Source: Lasiosphaeria ovina (Eukaryota; Ascomycota; Sordariomycetes; Sordariales; Lasiosphaeriaceae). Taken from it: a stretch of DNA of 64,000 nucleotides. The position numbers were made by a program, and so were the translations under genes. This document shows positions 9,859-22,609 of the stretch, piece by piece (the stretch's first letter is position 1; every line of letters starts with the position of its first letter). The notes beneath the pieces are model-generated. The model was given only the letters and a program-made list of their open reading frames with translations. It was not told the origin of the DNA and did not search any database. The stretch lies in assembly GCA_033439765.1 (NCBI GenBank), contig JAULSN010000004.1, forward strand, positions 5,032,001 through 5,096,000, in the 5' to 3' direction.

Positions 9859-11455
9859 TTACTCAATCGCGATCCAACAGAAGCCGAGCCTGTCCATGAC
9901 CGTGTCTTCCCAAGTCCCGGCCGTCCACTTGACCTTTTCTTTGGTAGCCGATTCGTAGAATACCCGTGCCCGCACGGCATCGGCGGGATTTGCGAAGTCA
10001 ATGTAGTTGAATGCACAGAAGATCTTCGGGTCTTTACTGAATGGATCTCCGGGCCACTTCATCTCCCACGGCTGCTGGCCCCTGGTAAAATATTCGTTAC
10101 CGGCCTTTATGGCCTTATGCTTGGCCGGCCAGGCCAGCCATCCGACTTGGGCCCCTTCGAACTGGTGGTTTGCGACCCATGATTCGATCATGATAGTCAT
10201 GCCCAGCCTCGAGATATTTTGCACGGTAGCCTTGAGGTTGCGCGGCGTGTTTGGCTGCGAGATCTCGGTGAACCACACGCAGCACGTGGGATCCTCGGTG
10301 AAGGCCTGGGAGAAGATCACGCTCACCGTGGCATTCTGCTCTCGGCGGCGCCCGCCAATGGACTGGCCCGCGTCGACGTAGCCGTGCTGGAACGGGAACC
10401 GCCCGTTCGGCAGCACCAGGGCGTTGGCTGATAGGTCGTATGTCATGCTCAGGTGTGATTTGAGGGACAGCTTGAAGCCCGCCTCCGTCACGGTCGGGGT
10501 GCTGACAGCCACACGCAGCGCGTCGACGGATCCGACATCTAATTTTGTGAAACCGGTTATCACGGTGGGGGCAATGGGCCGGATCTTGGCGAAGTCGTGG
10601 CTCGACACGGAGTAGTGGCCAGGCGCAGCTGCCCAATTCTCGTCCTTGGAGCAGTTGTACTGGAAAAGCTCGCTCTCGTGACGGCAATGGCTGGGTCTTC
10701 TATGACAGGGTCGCCCACTGGCGGGGAAGTATCCTAGGATGTGTTAGTTGCTGCATGATGAACCACGGCGCTACCACCAGAAGACAACAACATAAAAATT
10801 ACCAACCTCTTTATTACCCCAGATGGGAGCCAGACGGTAAATGCCACTCTGGTAAGTCATGGTAGACGTCGTGACGCCGAAACCACAAAAACCCTTGAGG
10901 CGGGCATCGTCGAGCTCGTCGAGCAGAGGGTCGAAATGATGCATGGTAAGTGCCTTGAATGTGGTGCTACCGCGGACGCCCTCACTATTGACGGCGGCCT
11001 TCCAGCTCTCCGGTTGGCCATAGAGGTCGTTGCCGCGGTTGGTGTGGAGCCGAATAGCAGTGACGCGGGTTTTGGCGTCGGCTTCGTTCTTGGAGCAACC
11101 CGTCTCGATCGAGCAGGCAATGATTTTCTCGCCGTCCTCGGGCCTCACCGTAAGGGTCACCCTGCGGTCGCCCCCGCTGGTCCCCGCGGCTGCCAGAAGG
11201 CCATTGGTGTAGCGGACAGAGAGACCGGCGACCACGCCGCCGTTCATCTCGACCGTGACCGTCCGCAGGCTGAAGTCGGGCTTGATGAAGTCCATGTTGC
11301 AAAAAAAGTCCCCTGAGCGGTGCCAACCATGGGCGCAAGCCTCTGAACTGTCCCACGTCGGGCTGCGTCTCGGCATAGCTCTTGGCCTTGGCGAGCTCGG
11401 TATCACTCACGCCGTCGCCCTCGATATGCGCCGGCCGTTCTCTCTCCACATACAT
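9859..11455 (-). CDS. Jacalin-like plus H-type lectin multidomain protein
   Basis: Probable carbohydrate-binding protein. The N-terminal part (about 11295-10800) has a beta-prism, jacalin-like pattern: GLSVRYTNG, GTSGG, RVTAIRLHTNRG and a closing GFCGFG...GIYRLAPIWG. A short intron (GTAATT donor near 10798, CCTAG acceptor near 10732) keeps the frame. The C-terminal part (10608-9859) carries three H-type-lectin-like repeats: VITGFTKLDVG, then VSVIFSQAFTEDPTCCVWF, then FCAFNYIDFAN, ending LGFCWIAIE. The 5' end is unsettled: MYVERERPAHIEGDG (ATG 11455) reads to QPDVGQF, but the jacalin part is in another frame, and a third frame (RLAPMVGTAQG) bridges them, next to a GGGGACTTTTTTT stretch. Two indels, sequencing errors, or a start at 11295 (MDFIKPDF) are all possible. 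Confidence 0.68.
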
Positions 11456-11483
11456 GATTGCGCCAGCCAACGAAGATGCAAAG

Positions 11484-11665
11484 ATGTTGCAGATTATGGA
11501 GGCGTGGGAGGCCACCTTTCCTGGAGTGTCAAACCTCCTCCGCTGCTGGTGGAGCGGTGATCAGGTACTGTACCTGTATAGGTGCCAGGAAGCAAGGGGC
11601 GGAGGGGATGGCCGAGCGTAAAGCCCACGGTTGGGTGGAGGCGGGGCTCTGGCGCGCAACCTATT
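11484..11665. repeat. Dispersed repeat, copy 1
   Basis: About 180 bp similar to 30909-31086 in the same orientation. Shared blocks include TGTTGCAGAT, GCGTGGGAGGC, CCTTTCCT, TGTCAAAC, GGATGGC(C/T)GAGCGTAAAG and GCGCGCAACCT, in the same order and nearly the same spacing. It abuts the 5' end of the lectin gene, and an in-frame upstream ATG of that gene (11515) lies inside it. The nature of the element is unknown. Confidence 0.7.
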
Positions 11666-11932
11666 GGGTAGAACGCTCGGGTAGGAGCGGCGATATTATC
11701 GAGGGACTTGGGGGCACAGCATGATATAAGGGGCTTATTATACAACAAGAAAAGTTTAATGGGACAAGATATTGCGTGCCTATCAACAACATGTTCCGTA
11801 ACAAAGTAAGACGCTCGCTCACACACGCAAAGTCAAACCAATAAATCGTAGTTATTTCCATAATAACAAGAGCAGACACCTTTGCAATTACGGGCTAACC
11901 GAAGTAGGGTAGACAGGTAAGCACAGCCCCTA

Positions 11933-13872
11933 TTATTCCCCAAGACTTCCACCAACGTTTACGTCGCGCGCCTTGTACCGAATAAAAATTGGTACCTTGG
12001 GCTTGTCCAGACGATACCCATTCCGGTCCGGCCCCGGGAAAGGAACTTGTACCTCTGAGCCATTGCGATCCGAGGGCTCTAGGTCGAAGTTGGTAAGGAG
12101 TCGTGACACGACCATGGTGGTCTCCCACTTGGCAAGCCTCATGCCCGCTAATAAATCACAGTGATGCCCAAAGGGGACGTCGTATGGTTAGTTTCCCTGA
12201 TATTCAATACTATCGTGCATGAAAAAATTGAAGGGGGAGGGGGGGGATATCTGAAACTCACGGCAAAGATGGCGGCCCGATCCCCAGCCGACGTAGGTAT
12301 GCGGCTCCTCTTGCTTCAGGTTCAAATCCTCGTAGCTGCCGCCGTTAACCTCGGGCGTGAGATAGCGGCCGGGGTTAAATGTTGCGGGGTCCGGATAGAG
12401 CGCGCTGTCCATGTGCACATTGTCGAGGTGGAACGACGCGTAGGCGCCGTCGGGGACGACCTCGCCCGTGTCGCCGATGGGGATGGCGGCGCCGCTGGCG
12501 TTCTTGCGGAACATGGCGCCGGGCATGGCGAGGCGGATCGTCTCGCGGAACGAGGCGATGGTGACGGGAAATTCAGACTCCCACGTCTGCAGCGATAGGC
12601 CCTCGAGCACGTCGTCGGCTGACTGGCTTGGGTTGGCTCGGTGTTTTGCAACGACCGCGTCTACCTCGGCACGGCACAGCGCCTGCCACGCTGGGCTGTG
12701 CGCCAGAAAGACAGTCAGCCAGGAGGCTGTGCACCCTTGCGTCGTGATGCCGGACATGAGGACGCTGAAGAGGAACTGATACTCAGGGGTTAGAATAAGA
12801 CAGTAGGTAATTTCTCCAAGAAGAAGAAAAAAAGGCTCACCCTGACGACATCCTTGTTCTGATCGAGCAGGAACTGGAGGGCGTCGTCTCGCCGTTTGCC
12901 GGCCTTGCGCTGCTTGACGACCTTTTCGATGGCCATGTACAGGACGGCGCCAAAGAACAGCTTCTTGGCGTGCGTGAGTGTGATGAGAGAGGGGAAGACG
13001 ATACGGGTCCGGCTGCAGTTGCTCTCAAATCCGCAAAACGCCCAGAGAGCACGGTCCAGCGTCTTTGCGTCCTCGAGCCATTCCGACACGCCGACGACGC
13101 GCAGAATCAGCTTGAACATGAGCGGGTACACCGTCTCAAATGGGTTTATCACCCGCCATTGTCGACTGAGAGAGAGCGCAGAATTAGGTGCATGGTAAGG
13201 GGTATGTGTACATGAGTAAGGAAGGTACTTACTTGGCCGGTGACGCAGGTGCCAGACTGAGACGCTGGCTAAAGTCGCGTATGTCGTCTGTGAGCACGGG
13301 CAGTTTACGAGCCAGGATCTCAGGCCGCGTAAGAGTCAAAAAGGATTTGATGAAGTCTTGGGCACCGTAGTCTTCGCGATCATCATTGGTAGAGACTAGG
13401 CCTGCGAGGAGCTCGATGGCACTTATTAGGGAACGCATCAATACATGTTAGAAACACAGCCGTCCATGTATGGATTGAAGACAGGATGGCCGACTTACCC
13501 CTGTGACACGCTGAGATTCTTGCTCTCAAAGAATGTCTTCCGGCCGTCTAAACCGCCCAAGCTGACAATGTGCTTCCTGCCGACGAAGAAGCTAAAGTTT
13601 CCGGTGGCAGAGGAGCCTCGGCCCTCCATAAACATGCCGCGCCGCCTCTGGAAGAAAGGCAGAGCAGAGCCAAGCAGGGGGAGATGGCTTGAGCTCCAGT
13701 GCGCCGGGGCGCCCTTGGAAAGAGAAGACAGCTTCTGTCCATAATAGAAGGTGACGGAGCTTACTGTAAGGGGCACCAGGACAAATAGAAGCAACATAAA
13801 AGCCACCAAGGGCCATGCGTATGGTCTAACAAGACCTCGCACAACGTCAAACTGGTTCATGATTGTTGCCAT
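11933..13872 (-). CDS. Cytochrome P450 A
   Basis: Membrane-anchored haem-thiolate monooxygenase. Five exons read by eye. Exon 1 (13872-about 13490) begins MATIMNQFD with an N-terminal anchor (WPLVAFMLLLFVLVPLTV) followed by HLPLLGSALPF. Exon 4 holds the I-helix (MSGITTQGCTASW in place of the usual AGxDTT), ExxR as ETIR in SFRETIRLAMPG, and the meander FNPGRYL. The haem loop GWGSGRHLCPGMRLAKWE is split by an intron (about 12168-12262, GTGAGT donor, TTATTAG acceptor); its Cys ligand is the C of HLCPG. Stop TAA at 11933-11935. Substrate unknown. It lies on the same strand as P450 B, 1.8 kb away. Confidence 0.88.
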
Positions 13873-15716
13873 GTCTCCAAAGGACAACAACGCCTGTTTG
13901 TCTATGGCTCTCAGGGGGTCGAAAGAGACGAGATAACACGAGAGAAACAATGGAAGTTGGGAACATGAAAGAGACGGAAACATGGACAGAATCAAGCACA
14001 CGTCCTGTCGTTGCTACTTGCGAGTCATAACATGGAGATGGCTTCAACCCCCCCCGCAATCAGACGTAGAACGGCACAGTATAGCCCCACCCCCGGTTTC
14101 ATGTCGCGAGCATTGAGTAGGACTGACGGCTGGAGACGCCACTGGGTTGCATCTCGGATCGATTTTGCTACCTGCCAATTCATGAAAGCGATGATACTCC
14201 TCGGTAGTTGTTCTTCAGTATCTGCTTGGTCTGAATTAGATATCCTACTTGACTGCGCCTCTCTGCATGCGGTAGTGGCACCATCAACCTTGGCTCGTCC
14301 CGCTGCCCCGATAGCTCGAGATTCCGTGATTGATTAGCTGAGAGTGATATCCAGGAGAGGAGGCTTGCAGTTGATTCTGAGATGGCGTAAACGGGCACCC
14401 ACCCTAGGAAATGGGGCCATGTTTCATGCACTGTACTGTACTGAGGTGTAACCGGCCAAAAATTTAGAAGGTTGGTAGCAGCCGATGCCGTGCCCCGCCA
14501 AGGCGTTCCAAGGGATCGACAAGCGCATCTACGTTTCTAGGTATCTACCTGCAGATGAGATGCACTTACAAAGCCCTGCGCCGCCATTACACCTAGCAAG
14601 GCCGGTGACGCGAAAGCAATAACAGAAATTATGTTCCCATCGGAAACTAGTGGTAGGCACGGCCGTTGTTGCTACGTACCTTACGGTACCTATACTCTGG
14701 AACTACGGTGCTGATTCTGAAGACCAGTGCAGTACTGTGCCGTCCGGGTGCTCGGGACAGCGCACTGCCGATCCAATCCTCGCACGGACAGTCACCCAGC
14801 CTATTCCCTGCAGGCCTTCAGCTTTCTTGTGTTCTTGTGAGGTGCCAGGCCCCTCCTGCACCGAGGAAGGAATGGAAACTGCCGACGATCCCCATATGTA
14901 GCATATATCCAATAATACCAATAATTTGCCCTCCCTCTGCACCAACTTATATCTAGACTAAGTTTAACCCAATATGCCTTGGCATTATCATCATCACACA
15001 GCACTTGCATCGATACAATTCACCAGAACTTATAATTACCCCCTATGTGAGACTATGAATACCTTACTGATCTGGAAGATGAACGGGTAACTATAGGTAA
15101 TTCCCTTACTCGATGCTAGTTACCTTCCCTGCCTACCTTGGCCACATTCATGTTCTTCCGGGAAGCATTCGGTCGTGAGTCACCAGCAATAACCATATTC
15201 TTGTGTTAGCGGAAATCGACAGCTATATGCATCGATGAGGCGTGAAACAAAACTCACCCTCCAAGCGAGTCGGACACGGCATCATTCTTAGCGACGTAGA
15301 AATGCCCCATTGAGTAGCAGTGAATTCGGTGCAACGCGGCATGGCGAGCCAAACAAAGGACCGCCGCCATCGACGCCTCACACCGGCATTAGGCACATTC
15401 GGTAGCCAAGGGAGTGCCGGCGCCAAGGATGGGGGCAGCCAAAACTAGAGGACGTGATGGTGCGGGCCTGCGCCGTCCCTCTGCCGTTTCTCAACCGGAC
15501 GTTGGAACTGCCTCGTCCTTAGTCCGGCCTATTCTCGGCATCATTTATCCACCGTGTAATACCTAGGGGATATCAAATGTACACCGTCAGGTTGAGAAAT
15601 AGTTGGCATTGGCATTCGCTCGGTAAAAATGACTTGAAACGGGTTGTATCTCGGCCAATGGCATTCCACTCTCATGGCATTCCGACAATTACTGCAGAAA
15701 CCACCCCTACTAATCT
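13873..15716. other. Intergenic region, no gene seen
   Basis: About 1.8 kb between two minus-strand P450 genes. Short open frames occur on both strands, but none has protein-like composition, family motifs or splice sites. AT-rich stretches near 14880-15100 and 15540-15700. It presumably contains the promoter of P450 A at its left end and the 3' UTR of P450 B at its right. Confidence 0.4.
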
Positions 15717-17464
15717 TCAAGGGCCAGGGGGGAACTCGAGGCGCCATGACTGGCCCCCAACCGGCGCCACCACGACGTCGATGTCCCTGTCTGGCTCGAC
15801 AAAGCCGGTTGCAATACCCAGCCCAAACGACTTGCTCACCGTGACCCCGGCCCAGGCCGCCTCCCCCTCCACCGGCCGGATGTCGGCACGGAGGGCAAGC
15901 ATGGCGGCGAACATGAGCAAGTTGCCGCCGGCAAAGTGTCGGCCGGGACAGCGCGCCGTGCCGCCGCCAAAAATGCGCAGCGCCGAAGAACTCACCGATT
16001 TGATATTATTACCTCCTCCAGCAGCACTGCTACCCCTTAAAAAGCGCCGATGGTCGAAGCGGTCGCAGTCAGGTCCCCAGAGGGCCGGCGCAAAGTGCGG
16101 CAGGCTGTTGGGGGCAAAGACCAGGCCGCCCTTTTTGAGCAGATGCCGGCCGTCGAGCACGTCGTCTTGGACCACGACCCTCACCATGCCCGTGCCGATG
16201 CCGCGGAAGCGGTACACCTCGCACACGGTCGACTGCAGCAGCGGGCACGCGGTGCGCACGCGCTCGACGTCTAGCACGCAACACTCGCCCTCCTCTGCTG
16301 TGTCAGGCATCAAAGGCCGCCGCACCGCCGTGGCCAGGAGCTCGGCGCGCACGTCGGCCAGCACGGCGGGGTCCGAGAAGATGTGGTACACGACCCAGAA
16401 CATGCCGGGGATGGTGTTGTTGAGCAGCGCCATGCACGCGCCCACCTCGCCGCGCGCCGAGTCGGCAAACGGCATGCCCGCCGCGGCGTTGTGCCGCAGC
16501 CGCGCCAGCACCGCGCCCGAGCTGCCGCCAGACGTAAGATGGCTGCCCTCGCCCAGATAGCGCGCGAATCTCGAGACGAGAAACTCGCGCGCCGCGAAGC
16601 TGCGCCGCGCGAATATGTGCGGGTAGAAGCCGCTGACGAAGATAGGGAGGCCCGAGATGAATGTCCTGCTCTCCTTGTTTCAGTTCTTTTTTTTTTTTCG
16701 TCCTCATTAATAGATAGATATTAGTAAATGATAACTCACTGCCATGCCTGATACACGTCTGGCTCGCTAAACGGGTTCGCCTCGCCATACTCGGCCGTCG
16801 TGCCCGCCAGCGTGATCTCGCGGCCGGTCCACGCCAGCAGCTTCGTCGTCACGCTGGTGCGTCCTCCTCCAAACTGCACGTCCAGCGACCGGGACATGGT
16901 GGTAAAGGACCGCGTGAACATGGCGGCCAGGAACGGGCCCGGCGCCAGCACCGGCCTCACCGTCTTGCGGAACACGGCAAAGTGGTTGTCCGGGCTGGCC
17001 GGGTCGGCGGCCATGATGCGGTTGGTGGCCTCGCTCGTCCCCAGCACGGCCGCCGTCGCCGCCGACTCGACGGGCGCAAACGACAGCGTGGCCGTCTGGC
17101 GCTCGATGAGCGGGATCAGCCGCGGAGCGTTGACCACGTACATGCGCACGCCGGGGAAGCGGAGCGTGTAGATCTCGTGGCTGTGTTTGTCTCTAATGCA
17201 ACAGTTATCAGAAGAGAGTTTCTCAGTAAGCTCGGCGGCAATCATATGTTGGACCTACCGAGCGTATGGAAAGAATTTGTATCGCTTCTTGAGGAGAGCA
17301 AACACAGGGCTCAGGAAAGGCAGCGAGTCAAAGATCAAGGGCGGCTCCTTTGTATCCTGGGTCAGTTGGACATATGCCCGTAGCAGGGTATAGACCACGG
17401 CGAGGACCACGCCGGGGATAATCAACAAAGGAGACATGAGCGTGGACAATATTGGGAGCAACAT
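15717..17464 (-). CDS. Cytochrome P450 B, CYP7/CYP8-like
   Basis: Monooxygenase of the fungal group often compared with cholesterol 7-alpha-hydroxylase and prostacyclin synthase. Three exons. Exon 1 (17464-about 17255) starts MLLPILSTLMSP with a hydrophobic anchor. Exon 2 (about 17196-16740) begins DKHSHEIYTLRFPG. Exon 3 (about 16680-15717) carries an I-helix reading NNTIPGMFW instead of AGxDTT, ExxR as EVYR (STVCEVYRFRG), and the haem motif FGGGTARCPGRHFAGG. Ends TWRLEFPPG-like (SWRLEFPPGP) at 15717. The atypical I-helix with Asn-Pro suits P450s that rearrange or isomerise substrates, but that is inference. Same general type as P450 C and D. Confidence 0.88.
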
Positions 17465-19179
17465 GACGATGCCCGACTATGAGATGAGGCTTTGGTTGGG
17501 AAGACGTTGCGAGAAAAAAGGAAGCATGAAGTGAAAGCGAAGCGTATGAAGCGCACGTAGCAGGACACCTGCGAGATTCTTCTGTCCGGGTGAATCAAAG
17601 GGGTTGAGCAGGTGGTAATTAAGGTGAACATCGTGACGGGGCCTCCGAGACTTGGACGGCAAAGCCCAAACCTGGCATCGTCTTCCCGGGCTAATCGAGG
17701 GTACTTTCCCAGATACAAAGTCTTGAGTAGGTATCTTCGGTGAGGTGCTTTGTCTCACCTTGCCGGCCGTCTCATCTTCGGCGACAATCCACCATACCTA
17801 GTCAAGCAGCTCGTGTATTTGATTTCCCTTTGGCTGCCTACGCTCAAACACCATGTTCGTCGGCACTTGGGAGCAAGGGGTCGATGACCAGCGCCGGCAG
17901 GCCACCTTGATGATGGTGCCATCTAAGGTAGTATGTGCCCTTGTTGGGCTGATTCCAAGTAACGACTGACGATTGATGTCGTCCCACGATGGCCATCACT
18001 TGGAGATGCACAGTGCCAACATTTCGAGCAGGAAGAAGCATTGCCGAGCACAGTGGGGGCCAGAAATCCAGATAGGGGTAATGGATGTACTAGTACGTCC
18101 CAGTACATTCGGTATTTCGTAAGGTACCTAGGTAATTATCTTCTTTTTGCTGCAGGGAATACCTGACGCAGGTACAGTATCGCGGCCTATGAACCATGGG
18201 AATAGAACAAAACATAATAATTAGAGCAGTAATTAATTGCTTACCTACAAACAACATCGCATACCGATTTATTTTGTATGACCTGCATTGGTTCATGTAC
18301 AGTGGAGAAGAATACAAAGAATACATCTCTGTCCATCTATCGTGAATGAATAACGGCCCGGCAACGCTGCGGCGAAGGCCAATACTCGTTGTGGTCGTCA
18401 AGTCTCCGAGTATCTACGTTACTCCACTGAATCCACCACACATCAACATAGCCAAGGCAAGGTTAGGTAGGAGAGGGAGGAGGGTGCCGTGAAACCTCGT
18501 CAATTTGGTTCATGGTCCCCTTGATGCAATTATGCAAGCCGGCAACAATACCCCGCTCCGTGGCTGCGGCGTAGATGTTTTGGGGGCCTTCCGGGAGTTG
18601 AAATGGGCCAATCCTCGATCGATTCCACCCCTCGCTTCTTATCTGTCAGATAATTGCCCTCTCCAGTTCAAAAGCCTCCAGCTCTTGTCGCTCTCCTGTC
18701 TTGGCTATGCCTACCCAAAAACACGACAGGTTAGCTACCAGGTAATTGGACTGCGCCGCACATTGCCACCCATCCTCATATCACAGCACAACCCACCCTT
18801 AATCGCCCTTAATTCTATGTAACTACAGTCGCTCAGAGATGGTGAACAGGACGGGCCGGAACCATACAATCTGAAAAGTTGGTCCCCAATCCCACCAGCC
18901 ACCTTTTTTGGCCTCAGTCTTCCCTTCTTTTAGTCCCCTCTTTTCCCATATTATAATCCCGCCTTGCCACGTGGGAACGGCTGACGAGAGCCTTCCTTGG
19001 CCAGTCTTATTCTTGTCTCTGCTCCGATTCCTTGTTTTTTTGTGTCTGACCCAACTTGCTTCACACATCTGGAGAGAGAGAGAGAGAGAGAGAGCGAGGA
19101 GCAAGTCCGAGTCCAACTCTCACCTATCGCTTTCTTTTCTGCAGTTAGTGGTGCTTTCAGCCGAGAAACCACAGCGACA
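17465..19179. promoter_or_regulatory. Divergent intergenic region with (GA)n microsatellite
   Basis: About 1.7 kb between divergent P450 B (minus) and the receptor-like gene (plus). No supported gene. A (GA)n tract of about 12 units at roughly 19071-19094 lies about 90 bases upstream of the receptor ATG, probably in its 5' leader; the pyrimidine-rich CTTTCTTTTCTGCAG precedes the ATG. A CCTAGGTA palindrome occurs near 18126. Confidence 0.45.
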
Positions 19180-21010
19180 ATGGCTTCCGACCTTCCGCCC
19201 GGCATCGACATATGGAAGATTCCGCTGCTGCCCCCCCCGCCGGGCGTCATCCCCAACTTTGTCGACCCGCCGTCTCAGGCACACATGCTTCGCAGCGGCA
19301 TGGGATCCATCCTCGGTATCATGCTCGTCTTTGTAGTCCTTCGCCTCTGGACTCGCATTCGCCTTACTCGGTCCCTCGGGTCGGATGACTGTACGTGTTG
19401 GCTAGCCAGCAGCCCAGACTCTCTTCTTCCAAGTGCATTGGAGCTAATGCTTTCCCAACTACCTAACTATAGACCTTTGCATTCTCGCGACGGTTCGTAG
19501 AACCCGGTAACCCGGTATTGTCTACAGAGTACTCCGGCTAAACTGTGCTTCAGGCATGTGTCTTTGCATATTCAGGGCTGGTTCTGTCCTGTGAGTCGTC
19601 GCCTTCGACCTGGCTGTCTAGATGCCTTTCCTTGCCTGTAGCGCTCGAGGCTAACCCACTATCCTTTGTCCAGTCATTGGTAACCCCGAAGGCAAACATG
19701 GCTGGGACATTCCGCTTGGCGAGGTCCTTACCAACCACTACTGGCTCGAGGTACGCACCTAGTTCGCTGATTGGTATGGGATGAGAAGACACGGCCAGAC
19801 CATGGATAATGCCAACGATGCTGACGGGTAATCGATCACAACAGGCCACAATGGCCTCGGTCTGGGTCTATTGCTGGGCCACTCTGTTTGTCAAGCTGAC
19901 GCTGCTCGTGCTCTACCTGCGCATCTTCCGGCCGAGTGCGTGGGGTCGTTGGCCAATCTTGATCACCATCGCTCTCATCTCGGGTTTCTACGTCGCCACC
20001 TTTGCCGGCTACGTGGGGATATGCGCCAAGGCCGGGTCGCCGCTTTGGGAGACGATCCAGGACCTGAACTGCGCCAACAACAGCCTGAAGATATCCAAGG
20101 CCCAAGGCTGGTTCGGCCTCTTTTCAGACTTGGCCATCCTGATCATTCCGCTACCCCTTGTATGGCAGTTGTCCTTGACGAGCAAGCGCAAGGTCGGTGT
20201 CATGGCAGTCTTTTTGACAGGTCTAGCGTGAGTTTCTGCTTCTCTCTTCTTGCGTACTATTTATTACGAATTGACACACTGGGGCTAACATGACACGAAA
20301 CTCCCCTTAGGGCTTGCATTGTCTCCGCCGTAGCCTTGGCCAAACGTTACAGTCTTGTCGAGCAGGGAGCCGACAGGACTTGGGAGAACTCGGTGCTGTT
20401 TCTCTATTGGTACGATCTCTTTTGTCCTGTATCCGTCGCCCTCCACCAAGGCCTGTTGCTAAGAAACTAACTTGCATTCTCTCGGCAGCACACTTGAGCT
20501 CAGCATCGGAATTATCTGCAGCTGCATGCCCGTCATGGCCGTCGTTCTCAAAGGCTTCATGACAGGGTTGAACCAAACGTAAGCACCACCATATAAAAAA
20601 CCACCAAGACGGGACAGGACTAAAGCTAACGTGTTCGCTCCTTGTTTAGTTGGAACTCGGTCAGAAACCTCGGCACCAGACTGCTCACGGGCAACAGGTC
20701 CCCCCCAGTTTCCGGGCAGGTGTCCAAGATCCCCAGCCAGACGGGGTCCCACGAACAAGAACAAGAGCTGCCCGACGACATCATCCCCAGCGGGAACGTG
20801 ACCGGGCTCCGGAGCTTCATCCGCCGGCTCGGCCGCACCAACAACGACAAGACGGTTGCGAGTGACCACATCGCCACCGTCGACACGGTCAACGGAACCG
20901 ACGAGACGTACCACGTGCAACTGAAGAAGATGTACGATGTGGACAGCACGCCGCCGAGCCGCGGCGGCCAGAGCAGTCGGGGCACTGGCAAGAATGCGTC
21001 CGTGGCTTGA
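19180..21010 (+). CDS. Fungal rhodopsin-domain (Pth11-like class) seven-TM membrane protein
   Basis: Integral membrane protein of the fungal family with a conserved rhodopsin-like 7-TM domain, often grouped with Pth11-type receptors. About eight exons. Exon 1 (from ATG 19180) reads MASDLPPGIDIWKIPLLPPPP and ends in LRLWTRIRLTRSLGSDD; very short exons follow (CILATACVFAYSGLVLS, then GNPEGKHGWDIPLGEVL). The main exon (19845-20226) has VWVYCWATLFVKLTLLVLYLR and a Cys-bearing extracellular loop ending QDLNCANN, typical of the family. Later exons give ACIVSAVALAKRY and TLELSIGIICSCMPV. The cytoplasmic tail is polar, about 120 residues, ending TGKNASVA at 21010. The ligand is unknown. No CFEM domain is seen at the N-terminus. 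It sits inside the P450 group. Confidence 0.85.
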
Positions 21011-22609
21011 GCATGGCTCGGTCTGCTACACACTGGTTCCTGATTTACTTGCGGGTTGCCCCTTTTGCCGCAGGATGGGAAATGGGAGTACTCCCAAGGT
21101 ACCTTTCTGGGCCGGTTCAGAATCTTGAGAACGCAACATATATTTCTTTAAATTTGTTACATGCCAATCAATGACCCTTCCATTTCTGCTACCCTGTGAA
21201 TACCCGTAACACACTACGTAAGGTACCTAACTATAGCGCTCCCAGCCTATTGCATTTCGAAATATGGCATAAAATATGGCGTTTTGTTGATCAATGTAAT
21301 CAGTTAGTTACCTTAGGTATTGTCGATCATTTCCGCTTCTTATCCACCATCCTGTCCATTCTAATGAGAGGGACATAATACGGCATGGGGGGCAGCCCGA
21401 ACCCAACTCGAGACGGAACCACAATTGCTTACAATGTAAGGACCTTTCTGCCTGGGTAGTTTTCGGTTACACAGCATTAATGTATCTGGCTGGATCCAAC
21501 ATAATATTATATGCATCAAATCCTTCAGTGGATGAGTAAACTGCGGGTTGATAAGCTGTTGGGCGGCCAAGCACCCCGGTAATTAGTTCCCGCGGCTTGA
21601 TACGCTGGGCTCGTAGGGCTGCGCCGCACACATGCATCGCGGGCCCGGCGTCCCGCCTCGTCTCGTCCCGTCTCTGGGGCACGGGTGCGGCACGAAGGCA
21701 TGACGGGACAGCAGAGAAGGAGATGCTGTGATATTGCTCACCTCTGCGTAGTAACAAGGTCCCGATGCAAGCCAAGCTGCGCATCGATGCCCCAGCAGCT
21801 GTCGATCAACCTTCCCTTTTGGCTCTTCGTTGGTCCTTCCACTGACCTGGTAGATTCCTCCCGCCACCCCTCATCCACGTCCTGCGGGAGCTTCGCCTAA
21901 AACAGCTCGCCACCTACTCGGTCCGTATTACCTCGCGGCATCATGATTACAAGGCGGCGCAAAACCGAGATATCGAGGTCCCTGAATGCAGACCCAAGTG
22001 AGGGAGGTAACTAATGTGACTGGCGTACATGACGCCGTGACTAATTCACGGCCGGCCAGCGGCTGTGCCATCCTCCAACCAGTGTCGGCACTTGAGACCA
22101 AACACCTGTGCCCCAAGGTGTACACACATACCTAGTTCCGGTAGGTGTGCTGCGTACCTTACCTTATCAGTCAGTCTGGTCTAGGATACCAAACGGGCCG
22201 CTCCTTTGCATGATACCACAGTATGGAAACCACTGTACTGCACGGCAGTAGACCGTTCGATCCCCTTGCTTCAATCTTAGAATCGCTTCACGTCATTCAG
22301 TCAGGACAGGGACAAAGGGAAAGCCGCACCTCTGTCTGTCAAGGCTGGTGGCGGTCTGGTGAAGTACATGGACAGCCAACGTTGAACCCCAAACATATTG
22401 ACAGCCAGCTAATACCCGTAGTTTTACAGCGGAGCTAGGTTGTAAGTACATGTACATCGTATATCCATAATTATTATGCCGATTTCAACACTGGTGTACT
22501 AAATTCTCCGGCCTCTCTCGCGAGGGCCACGATTATCATTGTAATTATTTAGACGACAAGCGGAAGAGAACCTACGCTTCTCTCCAAACTCATAATTACA
22601 GCGCAAGTC
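21011..22609. other. Intergenic region, no gene seen
   Basis: About 1.6 kb between the receptor-like gene and P450 C, both on the plus strand. No frame with protein-like composition. It contains scattered GGTACCT and CCTAG motifs and a TACATGTACAT palindrome near 22446. The right end must hold the P450 C promoter. Confidence 0.4.

Noticed and set aside
22240..22275. tRNA-like GTTCGATCCCC string
   Set aside because: Resembles a T-arm, but no matching acceptor stem, D-arm or anticodon arm can be folded upstream.
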